Source: Ichthyosporea sp. XGB-2017a
Lineage: Eukaryota > Opisthokonta > Ichthyosporea
Assembly (NCBI GenBank): GCA_002811675.1
Contig: PDIM01000039.1
Span: 1 to 31,329, forward strand
Reading direction: 5' to 3'
DNA: 31,329 nucleotides
Position 1 is the stretch's first letter, and the number at the start of each line of letters is the position of its first letter. The notes below the pieces were generated by a model, which ran no database searches, had not been told where the DNA came from, and saw only the letters and a list, made by a program, of their open reading frames with translations. Position numbers and translations under genes: made by a program. This document shows positions 18,993 through 29,104 of the stretch, piece by piece.

Positions 18993-20429
18993 TTACCTTG
19001 ATATCTTAGAAGAGTCTGAGCTTTTATCAGCAATTGAAGTACTGGCTGAAGATGCCCCTGAAGCCCCACTCTGCAAAGAATTTGCATAAGAAGGCCCTCT
19101 GACAGGACTCGCTCCTGGGATGCCTGGACTTGGTGTTGGAATGGCTTCCTTGTTTGCTGACGACGAATTTCCAGAATTGGATGAGCTGGTGTTTGAGTGA
19201 TGATAACTTCCCCGGTAAAATGTCTTTTGTTTGGTAGCACTACCCAAATATGTTTGCTTTCCCAAAACTGGCTTGTCGCTGCAAGTTGGAGGTATAACAC
19301 TGCCGTCATTCCAAATGAGATCATAGCCTCCAATGTGCTTTTCGTTTCCTGTGAGCTCTTTTTCCATGTCTATCACAGAAAATGTGTCGTCGAGCAAGTT
19401 AGACTTCAGCCTGTAGTCCGAAGAAGTATCAGCAGTGAGGGAGGGTGATGCGTTAACCTCCAAAAGCCATGGCTTCAAGTTATCGTCGATTAGAATATCA
19501 TAGCCATACAATTCAAAGCAGTGCTTATCATTGATCATGGTTTTTTGAACACTTAATAAACTCTTGACAATGATGTCTTCAATTTTCAAAAATAGAGCAT
19601 TACATTCTGCAGAGGAGTGTTTGCAGATGAGGTATTTCTTAAGTTGAGAAAGCATCCATTTGCAGCCCTTGTCGGTATCGTAAGATGACGATGTTTTTTG
19701 AATGGCAACATTGGTCAAATGAACATAATTGTTGTCTATTTCTTTTTTATCCATAGAGAATCGCGTGTTGGAAAAGCGTGCAAACCCACTTCTGTAAAGC
19801 CAGATTACAAGCGGAGAATAGGACGTGACAAGAACGTAGATGCGCAAATCAAACTTTCTTCCTCCAATGAGGTATGGATTGTTAATATACTTCTGCGCTA
19901 TGTATGCCTCTACAGGCTCTTTCTCAACCTCACGATCCCTATTCAGCCGATAATCTTTCTTCCATTCAGTGATTTGATTCAACTTATTAAACAAAAAAAT
20001 ACCTTTTCCTTGGGCTTTCCCTACTGGTTTCATTATCCATGGCTCGCCTTGATTTTTCTTAAACTCTTCTACGAAAAGAGCATATTCTTGTGGGAGCTCG
20101 AATGTTGCTGGGAAAAAGTCGTAGTTGTTCGCCTCTTCCTTTCCATGCTCTCTTTCTACTTGCTTCTTCAGTCGTTTCAGGTTTTTTACAATTAAGTTTT
20201 TTCTTGTAAGTTCATAATGGTTTCGAAAGTGATTCAACTTGACATTATCTCCCATATGTGTATTATCAAAATACTCTCTAACCCATGAGACATCAGCCCA
20301 GTAAAGATCCCACTCCCCTTCATCCTTCACTTCCTGCCATCCTCTCGCTTTAGCCACGTCAAATACGCAGTTGTGCTGACTAGTTTTGTATCGAATTGGT
20401 CGATTTTCCTCTACTCTCTTTCTGTACAT
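18993..20429 (-). CDS. TTLL9: Tubulin polyglutamylase TTLL9-like
   Basis: This ATP-grasp ligase adds glutamate side chains to tubulin, mainly in axonemes of cilia and flagella. From the ATG at 20429 it has 478 residues; vertebrate TTLL9 has about 440. The characteristic blocks are collinear: [49 protein letters not shown] (ATP binding), [54 protein letters not shown] and VNASPSL (catalytic Asp, Glu and Asn). The last 100 residues are Ser/Gly/Pro-rich and variable. The frame stays open past the ATG to about 20600 with plausible coding ([15 protein letters not shown]), but only TTG there. A further 5' exon is therefore likely, and the true N-terminus is uncertain. The stop codon follows an AAG|GTAAAA donor-like sequence, so an alternative 3' exon is conceivable. 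Confidence 0.93.
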   Translation of the reverse strand: MYRKRVEENRPIRYKTSQHNCVFDVAKARGWQEVKDEGEWDLYWADVSWVREYFDNTHMGDNVKLNHFRNHYELTRKNLIVKNLKRLKKQVEREHGKEEANNYDFFPATFELPQEYALFVEEFKKNQGEPWIMKPVGKAQGKGIFLFNKLNQITEWKKDYRLNRDREVEKEPVEAYIAQKYINNPYLIGGRKFDLRIYVLVTSYSPLVIWLYRSGFARFSNTRFSMDKKEIDNNYVHLTNVAIQKTSSSYDTDKGCKWMLSQLKKYLICKHSSAECNALFLKIEDIIVKSLLSVQKTMINDKHCFELYGYDILIDDNLKPWLLEVNASPSLTADTSSDYRLKSNLLDDTFSVIDMEKELTGNEKHIGGYDLIWNDGSVIPPTCSDKPVLGKQTYLGSATKQKTFYRGSYHHSNTSSSNSGNSSSANKEAIPTPSPGIPGASPVRGPSYANSLQSGASGASSASTSIADKSSDSSKISR

Positions 20430-21180
20430 GTCAAATATATTATCTACCTTTCCCAGCCCCTCTTTTGTTCCTTCCCCTTCGGGATTGTATTCTGTGCTAT
20501 ATTTTATTTCCTCTTGGAGTGGATTTCCAGACTCGTCTGTTATTAGCAAAGTAAGGTAGAGTGGCTTCTTGTACCAGACTATTATAGCTAGAGTGCCAAC
20601 TGCCAGTCACCTATTTACTAAAAATAGAATTATATGACATGGATCATGATCACAAAGCTTTTTCTCTTGGTGAATGGGGACGCCGACTGACACTTTTGGG
20701 GTTTCCTATTTCTTTTATTGAGCGAAGCGCAGCGTAGCGTTTTTCTCTCATCAGCTCAGGTCCTTTTGTCGGTCCTCTGGTTGGATAAAACTCCCATCCC
20801 CTCAAAATTATGCTTCTGAAAAGTGGGTCCCTTACACAAGCTTCGCTCGTCCACACTTGCTGTGCTTTTATTTTATATATTTCTCTTTTATTTCTGTTTT
20901 CATACCCAAATGGACACACACATGTTCCAGCTGGTCTTCCCCTCATTGAATTTAAGCCTGTTACTCTTTCTTCCTCTGACTCTTCTCCTGAAGCAAGAAC
21001 TTCAAGGTAGTATCAGTTTTTAGAGTATGGGAACCGGTGGAAGTATCGACACCAAGCATTGACCCCATACTGGTTAATTGGTTAATTATTCCGTTATTTT
21101 ACTTACTTTTCTGCGAAAATTCAGCGAGAAAGAAAATCAAAACTCAAAACAAGCCTAACATGCGGCTTATTTGGTATATT
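20430..21180. other. Region between TTLL9 and the LRR gene, with an unassigned 98-codon frame
   Basis: This should contain the TTLL9 promoter and possibly its first exon. A minus-strand frame at 20946-20650 reads 98 codons with some protein-like composition (VRDPLFRSIILRGWEFYPTR). I recognise no family, and it does not connect convincingly to TTLL9 by splicing. The right end (21061-21170) is AT-rich and is the LRR gene's 3' flank. Confidence 0.4.
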
Positions 21181-22884
21181 TTATTCCCCCTCGGCATGAT
21201 TGAGAGATTTGCCTAGTTCTTGCTCCCCTTCGAGAAAATGAAGCTTATCTTCAAGTTCCTTAGGCACTCTATCCTTGTAAATGATGGAGTTTACAGTGAT
21301 GAATTCTTCACAAAGTCTGCTCAAGCTTTTGACATTCAACCTTTTCAAGTATTCAAGAAGTGCACTCTCGTTAATAGAAGCGCGGGGTATGTTTGCGGGT
21401 ATATTTCTAAAGTTTACATTGGGAAGAGTCAAGCACCTCAAATTAAGCAATCTGCCTATTGTTGTTTGTAAGACTGTCATTTCATCATTATTGTCTACGC
21501 ACAGACGTGTCACAGCCGAGAGATCACCAATCTCTGCAGGTAATCGCTTCAGTGAATTGTTGTAGATATACAAATGCACAAGATTTTCGGATAGTTTTCC
21601 AATTTGCGAAGGTATTTCTTCAATGGCATTAGAGTTTAAATAGAGCTCGCGGAGTTGTCGCAAATTACCCAAGGAGCCTGGAATGGAACCTGTCAAAGAG
21701 TTGTTCCCTGCATTCAAGTAGCGCACCTTGATAAGGTTACCAATAGAGTGAGGGAGTTTCGTTAGCCTGTTCCTACTTAAGTCCAAGATGACAAGCTCTG
21801 TAAGATTTCCCAAGCACTCAGGGAGCCTGGTTATTCGGTTTCGATCTAACCTCAGTTCGGAAAGCAGCTTTAAGTTTCCAATCGACTCTGGTATAGAAGA
21901 TATTGCGTTTGAAAATCCATTCAGTTCCGTAAGTTCGTCGAGAAGGCCAATTTCATAAGGAAGAGAATCAAGCCTATTCATACTAACATCTAGACGTGAC
22001 AGCTTTCTTAAATTACTGATTGTGGTTGGAATAAAGGTAATTTCGTTGTCATCCAAGTCCAACTGCGAAAGATTGATCAGTCGCCCGATGTCTTCCGGTA
22101 TTTGGCCAATTATATTTCCTGAAAGATTGAGCCAGTACAGATTGGTACATTGGAAGATAACTTCCGGTATTGTAGTCAAGTTATTTTTTGAAAGATCAAG
22201 CTCTTTCAATGCTTGCATGTCAGATAAAGTTTCGGGAAGAGTAGATAGCCTGTTGCGTCTCATGCAGACTGTTTGCAGCTTTGAAAGTTTCCCTATATCC
22301 CTAGGGAGGCGATTCACAAAATTGCGACTTGCCCGAAGGTGTATCAATGACTGAAGACTTGAAAATGTCTTTGGAAACGATTTTAAATCATTTGCCTCCA
22401 AATTTAGCTCTTCTAAGCAATAAAGCTTTCCAAAACTTGCTGGCAAGCGAGTTAAATCATTTGCAGACAAGTCGAAAAACTTTAGCTTGGTTAGTTTCGA
22501 AATTTTGTCAGGAATTTCTCTTAAATGATTCCGTGATATATTCAGTTCTTCCAGTTGGCTTAAAATCGTAATTCCATTTGGAAAAACGCGCAAGAAATTA
22601 TTGCTAACATCTAGTTTTCGCAACTTGCAACCAAGATTTGATACGTGTATAGGCAGAGTTTTCAGGCGAAGGCTGCTTAAACAAAGGCCGTCGTAAAATC
22701 CTTTTGCCACGAGATTTATCCGATACATTTCTTCGTAGTCAGCGTCGTCGCAAATTGAAGTATTTTTTGTTTTTCCTAAGGCATGGTCTGAGTTTGTACA
22801 TGGGTATTTGTTAGTTATGCTAGCTGATGTACTGCCTACCCTTCGAAATATTCGCCCTGCCCGACTACCGCTGTGTTCATCCAT
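21181..22884 (-). CDS. Leucine-rich-repeat protein (PIRL/SHOC2-like)
   Basis: The 567-residue intracellular-type protein has no signal peptide or membrane segment. After a polar N-terminus of about 75 residues come some eighteen LRRs of 22-23 residues with the SHOC2/PIRL consensus LxxLxLxxNxLxxLPxxIxxL, for example LRKLDVSNNFLRVFPNGI and LTELNGFSNAISSIPESIGN. One repeat (NNSLTGSIPGSLGNLRQLRE) is longer by one residue and carries the plant-type LTGxIPxxLGNL signature. The C-terminal cap (about 60 residues) is charged. Such proteins act as scaffolds, for instance in Ras or protein-phosphatase complexes, but the partner is not deducible. The start is the first in-frame ATG; only a GTG lies upstream. 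The stop codon overlaps a minus-strand AATAAA (21185-21180). Confidence 0.88.
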   Translation of the reverse strand: MDEHSGSRAGRIFRRVGSTSASITNKYPCTNSDHALGKTKNTSICDDADYEEMYRINLVAKGFYDGLCLSSLRLKTLPIHVSNLGCKLRKLDVSNNFLRVFPNGITILSQLEELNISRNHLREIPDKISKLTKLKFFDLSANDLTRLPASFGKLYCLEELNLEANDLKSFPKTFSSLQSLIHLRASRNFVNRLPRDIGKLSKLQTVCMRRNRLSTLPETLSDMQALKELDLSKNNLTTIPEVIFQCTNLYWLNLSGNIIGQIPEDIGRLINLSQLDLDDNEITFIPTTISNLRKLSRLDVSMNRLDSLPYEIGLLDELTELNGFSNAISSIPESIGNLKLLSELRLDRNRITRLPECLGNLTELVILDLSRNRLTKLPHSIGNLIKVRYLNAGNNSLTGSIPGSLGNLRQLRELYLNSNAIEEIPSQIGKLSENLVHLYIYNNSLKRLPAEIGDLSAVTRLCVDNNDEMTVLQTTIGRLLNLRCLTLPNVNFRNIPANIPRASINESALLEYLKRLNVKSLSRLCEEFITVNSIIYKDRVPKELEDKLHFLEGEQELGKSLNHAEGE

Positions 22885-23869
22885 TGACGTTTCAAACACT
22901 AAGTTTCCACCCGTGAGAGTACTTCAGAAATTCAAAAGAGGATCAGAATATGAAATTGCTCATTCGTTTTGTCTATAAAGTTGCAAGAGGTCTGCATTGG
23001 TTTTCACAGGCGAGTAAATGGCTTGTAAATGAGACCTCACAGAATAGCAATGAAAAGAAACTACTAAATGAAAATCACATACACTTTGACGTTCTTCCCC
23101 TACCAATAAACCTTTTAAATCAAATTCATTATCCACACCACTTCTCAAGTCCCTGGACAATGAAAGATATAATCTGTCCTCGTCCCACCCCAATAACCTC
23201 ACAGCAGAACCAATATAAGGAAAAGAGAGAATACTAAAGACTAGAAATAAAATCGTCCCCTTGAAAATAAATTAGCACTAATATATAATCTGTGAGCACA
23301 AATAAACCAAAATCAGAGGGAGGGAAAACACAATAAAACGCAAACAATGAAGAAATGTAGTCTAAATTTATTTCACTTTGTCCCTGAATTGTGCATGACA
23401 CACCACTGTGGAATGTTCATTGTGCAAGACACATAGACAAGGGATAAGGGTTATACATTTGGGGCGTATTTTGTCTTTGATGCCTTAATTTATTTATGCT
23501 TTAGCTATGTAGCTAGAGCCTCGACCCACACTGTTTTGCACTCATGTGCACATCATCTTACTGTTTAGCACACCTTTCCTCCATTCAAAACATTCATCCA
23601 CAAGGACACATTTTGGTCTCTAGTGCATTCTTTAAGCACCTACCTCAAAGTTATTCCGATTTATCAACAAATATACACCAGAAAAAGGCCAGAAGCTTGT
23701 TGTAATGTAATATTTTCCTATAGGGCCATTACACTGGAGGCAGCTCTAAAACATTGCTAATCGAAGCAAAATAAACAATGTGCTGCAGCTACAAAAGTTT
23801 GGGACACCAAATGTGATATACAATATCGCTCACTACAGTCTCCAAATAGGTCTTTTCATTATTTTACTG
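22885..23869. other. Intergenic region between the LRR gene and PCF11
   Basis: This 985-bp AT-rich spacer holds the LRR promoter and PCF11 3' UTR. One minus-strand frame from about 23265 to 22960 is open for roughly 100 codons with partly protein-like content (WDEDRLYLSLSRDLRSG) but no ATG and no family match. It could be an unrecognised 5' exon of the LRR gene or chance. No other feature is seen. Confidence 0.4.
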
Positions 23870-25779
23870 TCACTTCGACTTTTTTGCAATTGTACCTTCA
23901 TCGCCCTGTCAAAATTCCAGTTAACTTAATTAGTTACATTCTTAAAATCAGTAACTTCTGACTATAGTATAAACTTACCGAACTCATTCTTCGCCGTTTT
24001 CTCGGTGAGGTCTCGCTCACCCCAGTATCGAATGACCCTCTCGGAGACTTCAGCTCCCCATTCTAGTATGGTAGGAATGGGAAATTTAAAACAAAAAATG
24101 TTAGCATACATCATAACAAGTTCAAAATAGTGCACGCTATATAAGCTTACCTCTACTGCATCTTTATGGCATCGGCTGTGGTAAGTTTGGGTACCTACAC
24201 GAATAGCCTCATTAAAGTGCCACGCTTCGGCTTTATCACTCCAGAATTTCGAAAATTTGTCACCACACACAGCGCACTCGTTTACAGCCTCCGAGCCATC
24301 GGGTAGGTTGACTGAACAACTAACAGTTTCATATTCTTCTTCCTCAGATTGCTGGGTATCAAAGAAAGAAACTGGTTTGTCATCTTTATCATCAACTTCC
24401 TTATATTCAAGCCATTCTTTTTCCGACATGAACCACCTTCGAGATGACGCCCTCTTCAATTTTTCTTTTTCCTTTCGATTCATACGAAAATGCCAATCTA
24501 AATGGCTAGCAAATGCATCTTTCGCATTCACATTGAAACGAAGACCACAGTTCGTGCATTGCTGTGGAAGGTTTTCATACAACATACTAATGACTCCCCC
24601 GTGCCTATGCTTCAAATTACTTTCTCCCAACACAATATCTGGGGTCGATGATTGCGCACCACTGCTTTTGTGTTTGCCTTCCCTTGACACTCCATTATCA
24701 CCAGAATTAACCTCGCTATTACCCGGCAAAGTGGTTGGCAAAACACCAGAGGCCATTAGTTGCTCAAGCAGCAAATTCACATCTGGCGGTTGAGTATCTT
24801 CCTTTGCCTCTTCATAGTCACGAGGGGCACTGACATTGTTATGCTCCCTTAGTACACCTTCCATTTTCCGCTCTTCTTGAAGATTGTCCATTGCCTTTGC
24901 CCTATTGAAGCGCAGTTGGTCTAACTGCTCCTTAACCATACGCTCCTTTCTTGCATTTAAAGTTCCCGAAGCAAGTCTTTCCTCTGCTTCACGAATCAAT
25001 TTGTTTTGTTCCTCTATCATAAGTTCCGCTTCCGAAGGCCCATGGTCTCCAATTGTATGAGGAGCTTGGCTCCGTATTCTAGAATCGCGCCCAGATTGTG
25101 GTAGCTGTGTATGTGCTGAAGAGTGTCCATATTCACGGGCGGTGTTTCTGTGATTGTTTTGGAGGTTTACGTTTCTCCGGCGAGGATCTGTACCCATCGG
25201 TTGGCCCCGAGATTGTGGTCGCCGAGGATCGCTGCCTCTGTTTCGTGGAGCATGCTGTCGCGGATCAGAAGCTCTCGCAGGGGGCTTCCCCATTACCTGC
25301 GTTACCACATCATCGACAACTGATGGGTCAGGGAGATCTCTCGAAGACCGCCGAGGATTTCTTCTAGGATCAGCCGATGGGCCCGGGGCAACACCAAATT
25401 TCTGGAGCTTGGTATCAATATTTTGTAATGTATTTGGGGGAAAGATTCCTCCCCAGGTTTTTCTCACACGAATGAAGTTATTTCTCACCTTTGCATCAAC
25501 TTTCTCATAGGCCCGCACAAAAAGGGAGGCAATATTCTGAGAAAACATACCAATATAATCCTTCCCAATGTTTTTCAAAATCGAATCAATTAAATAAAGG
25601 CAAGGAAGCTTCTGTTTTGGTTCCACCGCCATGAAGCGCGCTTCTATTGCGTCAACAATAGCATCGGCACTACCAATGTTATCTCCCGCTATCATTGTAA
25701 GGCTGTTAATAATCGGTTTTGAATTGAAAGTGAGGTCTTCCAAGCTAGAAGCAAACATGCTTCTCATGTCTTCGTCCAT
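23870..25779 (-). CDS. PCF11: PCF11-like pre-mRNA cleavage and polyadenylation factor, three exons
   Basis: This subunit of cleavage factor II binds the RNA polymerase II C-terminal domain and promotes 3'-end cleavage and termination in the nucleus. Exons are 25779-24151, 24062-23979 and 23905-23870. The introns of 88 and 73 nt are both phase 0, and the joined product has 582 residues. Residues 1-130 form the CTD-interacting domain (SLTMIAGDN, VEPKQKLPCLYLIDSILKNI, VRNNFIRVRKTWGGIFP). The middle is charged, with DPR repeats and a coiled coil (EEQNKLIREAEERLASG). C408 and C411 with HLDWHF make the first zinc finger, and CAVCGDKFSKFW with WHFNEAIR and YHSRCH make the second, both typical of PCF11. 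The spliced C-terminus is basic (SPRKRRRMSSGDEG), which suggests a nuclear signal. If the first intron is not removed the frame runs on differently to 23962; I prefer the spliced form because both junctions have strong donors. It is much shorter than animal PCF11. Confidence 0.88.
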
Positions 25780-26578
25780 GGTTATTTATTTATCTCGATT
25801 TCGAACAGGAGAAAAAGTAGACCAAGTAAACTATGGGTTACCCAACTCGGCAAATACTACCAATATTCAAATCGTAGCTATAAAAAATCCCCAAAACAAA
25901 TCTAGTTAGAGCTATCAGCGATTATTCCCTATTCAAATTCAATACATTGACCCACGCATGCACACGTTCCGCGCTTTTATTGAAGGAAGTGCCAGAGGTA
26001 GTCAGGGCAAGGCCGAATAAAACTAGATGTAATATTAGGGGCTTAGCACTCACCACTAATCTGAATCCAGCACCGTCCAGAGTATCCCAATTGGCTATAG
26101 TCTATAGCAAATAATGATAATCCACACTTCTGCCTCCTAAAGGCACAACTCACGAGACAGGCTGCAAGAAAAAGAGGGAAGGAGAAGAGAGAAGTCCCCA
26201 GCCCCACTCCCCACTCCCCAGTCCCCAGGCCCAGCAGCAGGGCCCACACTCCACACTCCACAGGGCACAGGGCACAGGGCCGACGATCAGTCCCCGTTCA
26301 AAATAGCAAAGCTGTCCAATTTTCAAAATGGCGCCAAATTACGATCCCTGATCAGTGACCATGAATGATCGATAATAATTTTGATGGCGTTGATGTGACA
26401 AGTTGCATAAACTCACAAGTCACAGCTGTAGCCTGTACACAGTAAGAAACAAGTCTTGAGTCTCAAACAAGCGTCTTCTGAATCTTACCGTCCAACGGCC
26501 AACCTTGCTTTATTCATAATTAAATTTACACACTTCTATACATAGATTCTATTCCACACATAGACGAAACTCAACATT
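25780..26578. other. PCF11 promoter region and downstream flank of the unknown gene
   Basis: About 800 bp without a recognisable gene. It holds the PCF11 5' flank, a C-rich minisatellite at 26195-26280, and a minus-strand AATAAA at 26514-26509, 65 bp past the stop of the next gene. Open frames here are short and of low complexity. Confidence 0.55.
26195..26280. repeat. C-rich cluster of three short tandem repeats
   Basis: Three neighbouring arrays occur: CCCCACT/CCCCAGT units (26202-26227), CCACACT units (26244-26261) and GGGCACA units (26262-26280). The stretch is far more C-rich than its surroundings. It lies about 420 bp upstream of the PCF11 start codon and looks like a slippage-prone minisatellite, perhaps a GC-rich promoter element. 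Confidence 0.7.
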
Positions 26579-28568
26579 TCATGCCTCTTCAGCTTCCTTA
26601 CTTTCATGTTCGTAGATACTTTCATAAACTGCGCAAAACTTTCGCCAGATTTTGCCAAATATATCCACTTCCACAAAGTCGCTTTCCCTACCAGAGCATC
26701 TCTCTAGTAGACAATAATAAATGCGAAAAAGAAACATAATGAATATCAAGTTCCCAATCACCCTGCTGCCCCGATAAGCGCAAGTTGAAGTAGTCAAATC
26801 TTCTGTAACGAAGAGCTCCCTTAAAGGACGAGCACTCACAGTGAAAGCGTAATGCGTCTCATTTGCGACTTCTATAAGACAGCAATGTTTTCGAAGTCCT
26901 TGGCAGGCCACACAATCCCTAAGGGCACACGCAAAGGCGTTGAAAACAGAAAAGTTTCGGTTTACACACCCTCCCTTTGGAAAATTTAAACATGATAAAA
27001 GCCGCACCAACTCTTTATCAGAATCTATGTTAACGGGATTCACAATATTATTACATACAGTGTCCATAAAATCACGTCTATTACTTAAAAACACATCAAG
27101 AGAATGCTCGGTCACCAATCCATATAAAATCTTTCGCAAAGACGGAGACATAACTCTGTAAAAACTTTCGGCATAGCCAGTAAGGGATTGATAAGTCAAT
27201 GGAAGATATTCTACAACAGGGCTATTCACAAAACGCTCAGAAATTGCCCTCCAACAATCGTACATTACAGCAACTGAAGTTGACGGTTTATCAATCATCC
27301 ACTTCACCGAAACTAAAATATCTGACAGCGATGCCCACTTGGACACGCCCTCTAAGCAACGCAAACAAGCCAAAACTTCGTGGCACTCCCCTCCTTGGCA
27401 GGGTTTCTCATTCATAAAAGCCCAAACGGCACGTTTTAGCGCCAAAGCTTTGGAAGAACTTAGGGTCCTTAATGAGCCAGACTTTTCAAGACATTTAAGT
27501 ACTTGAACTTCAAACCAAAATTTGGGGTATGCACGGGCCGCGCAATCATCCATATGCACATCATGAGGGAGGTTTGAGAACAAAATGAAAGACACAGGGG
27601 AGTGAGCACATAAGAGAAGAAGATCAAGGATATGGTCTTTGATGGCACTTAAGAAAACAGGCTCTTCAAGGACTGAAAGAGCGAAGCAAGCAACAGTTTT
27701 CCACAAATTCCCAAAGCAGCATTTACGGTTCTCTAAAAACAAAGTATACGTTGCTTTTTCTAAAAGCAACTTTGCGAGACAGTTTTCGATTACCAGAGAT
27801 TTTCCCCTAGAAGATGCGAAAGACTCACGCAAGCATAAAATTAATCTTGAAAACGAACGATTTCCGCCAATCAAGCATCTTCCGCGAGAGTGACATTCAT
27901 TATGCAATTGTCTCAAAAGTACACATAGGTACTGTTGGCATAGCCTTCGCGCCCTTGGAATACAACTTTCCTGTGTACCATTATCGAGCTTTAAATAGAG
28001 AGTTTGAATTGATAAATAAGGGTCTAAAACCATTTTCAAAAACAAAGCGTCTGCAAATTTGACGACACTTTATCAACCGCAAATTGTGCTCGATGTTCCA
28101 GGCATGTGCTGGAAAACATCAAGGAACTCCACAAAGTATCGGCGTGCGCTGCTTCCACCCTCAGCAAAGCGCTTCCTGAAACTTGATTGTATCGCAGTAT
28201 CTTGAAATCTACGAGACCCCCAATCTTAATAATAATAAAAAAAAGGAACAAAAAATTAGGTGATGAAAACAAAAAGTGCATCGCACGACAAGCAAAAGCA
28301 AAAGAACGTACATTACCATGGAGGGAAACAAGGCTCTGCTGCAAAACGCCCTCAAATATTTCTTTGGTTGGGTAACAATACTTGTCTACTTCTTCCGAGC
28401 ACACGCCACTTTCCAGAACAGGTTCATAAAGACTGAACAAAGCCAGCAGAAGAAAGAAATCAGCATCAGACAAGTTAGAGGTATTATTACTCAAATGCTA
28501 AATTGTACTTACATTTGCACTTGAAAATATAAATAATCAAAAATATGCTTTTCAAGGTGGGCTTTCAT
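26579..28568 (-). CDS. Unrecognised helical protein, four exons
   Basis: Exons reconstructed on the minus strand are 28568-28513, 28432-28317, 28224-28159 and 28050-26579. The introns are 80, 92, 108 nt with GT-AG ends; the first has a CTAAC branch-like motif and a good polypyrimidine tract. Together they give 569 residues starting MKAHLEKHIFDYLYFQVQ. The protein is Leu- and Cys-rich and apparently all-helical, with repeated pairs of hydrophobic helices (ENCLAKLLLEKATYTLFLE, LDLLLLCAHSPVSFILF). It ends in an acidic tail. No signal peptide is seen. A hydrophobic stretch near residue 510 (NLIFIMFLFRIYYCLL) could be a membrane helix; it could also be an unremoved 58-nt intron (26704-26761 has GT and AG ends), though splicing it would change the C-terminal frame. 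I recognise no family; a HEAT-like scaffold is one possibility. The third donor (G|GTGGAAG) is the weakest junction. Confidence 0.65.
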
Positions 28569-29104
28569 GTCGTTAATGGTGGTGTGCTGAAACCACGAGA
28601 TGTTTCAAGTTTGTGAGCTTGGATCTTCTTAAGACAATTGGGTCTTCACGTTCACGGGCACTCAGAATCTTCCTTCCCTGGGGGTTGGTGTGAATCCTAC
28701 AGTGAGGCCCTTTGAAGGGAAGTGGGGGGACAGTGGGAGATATAATAATAATAGCCGGCCCTCTTGGATGATCACCTGATAGACCAGTATACCCCACCCC
28801 AGCCATAACCCTGGACCTCTCTATTAATTATATCAAGGGTCATGGTGTTCTTCCCTTTGTTCGTGTCCAGTGGCTCTAGCTCTAGAGCTGTATAGCACCC
28901 CATGCATGACCTTCCTCAGCCAAGCCCAATCCACTCCCGATTAACACCTCATTCGACACTCACTCCCCCATCACAGAACCACCAAGAGTGCTAACTAGTT
29001 TGCCACTGATTGGTGTGCTTAAGAATACAGCACTCAACAAAGATTCCTAACTTTCTTGCTTGCGAAAAGTTGTGTAAGTTATTTTGACTTTCGAATGCAA
29101 GAAC
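28569..29104. promoter_or_regulatory. Divergent promoter region between the unknown gene and SF3B4
   Basis: Both neighbours start from this 536-bp interval in opposite directions, so their promoters must share it. No strong TATA box is seen. A 77-codon minus-strand frame (28806-28573) ends just before the unknown gene's start ATG and lies in its presumed 5' leader; it shows no known motif. Confidence 0.55.

Noticed and set aside
22960-23265. Possible minus-strand exon upstream of the LRR gene
   Set aside because: The frame is open for about 100 codons with partly plausible content but has no ATG, no clear donor to the LRR frame and no known motif. I did not call it as a gene.
24063-24150. 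Reading PCF11 through this stretch without splicing to a stop at 23962
   Set aside because: The stretch starts GTAAGC, ends with a pyrimidine-rich TAG and has a typical intron length. Removing it gives a basic tail that continues across a second good intron to a stop.
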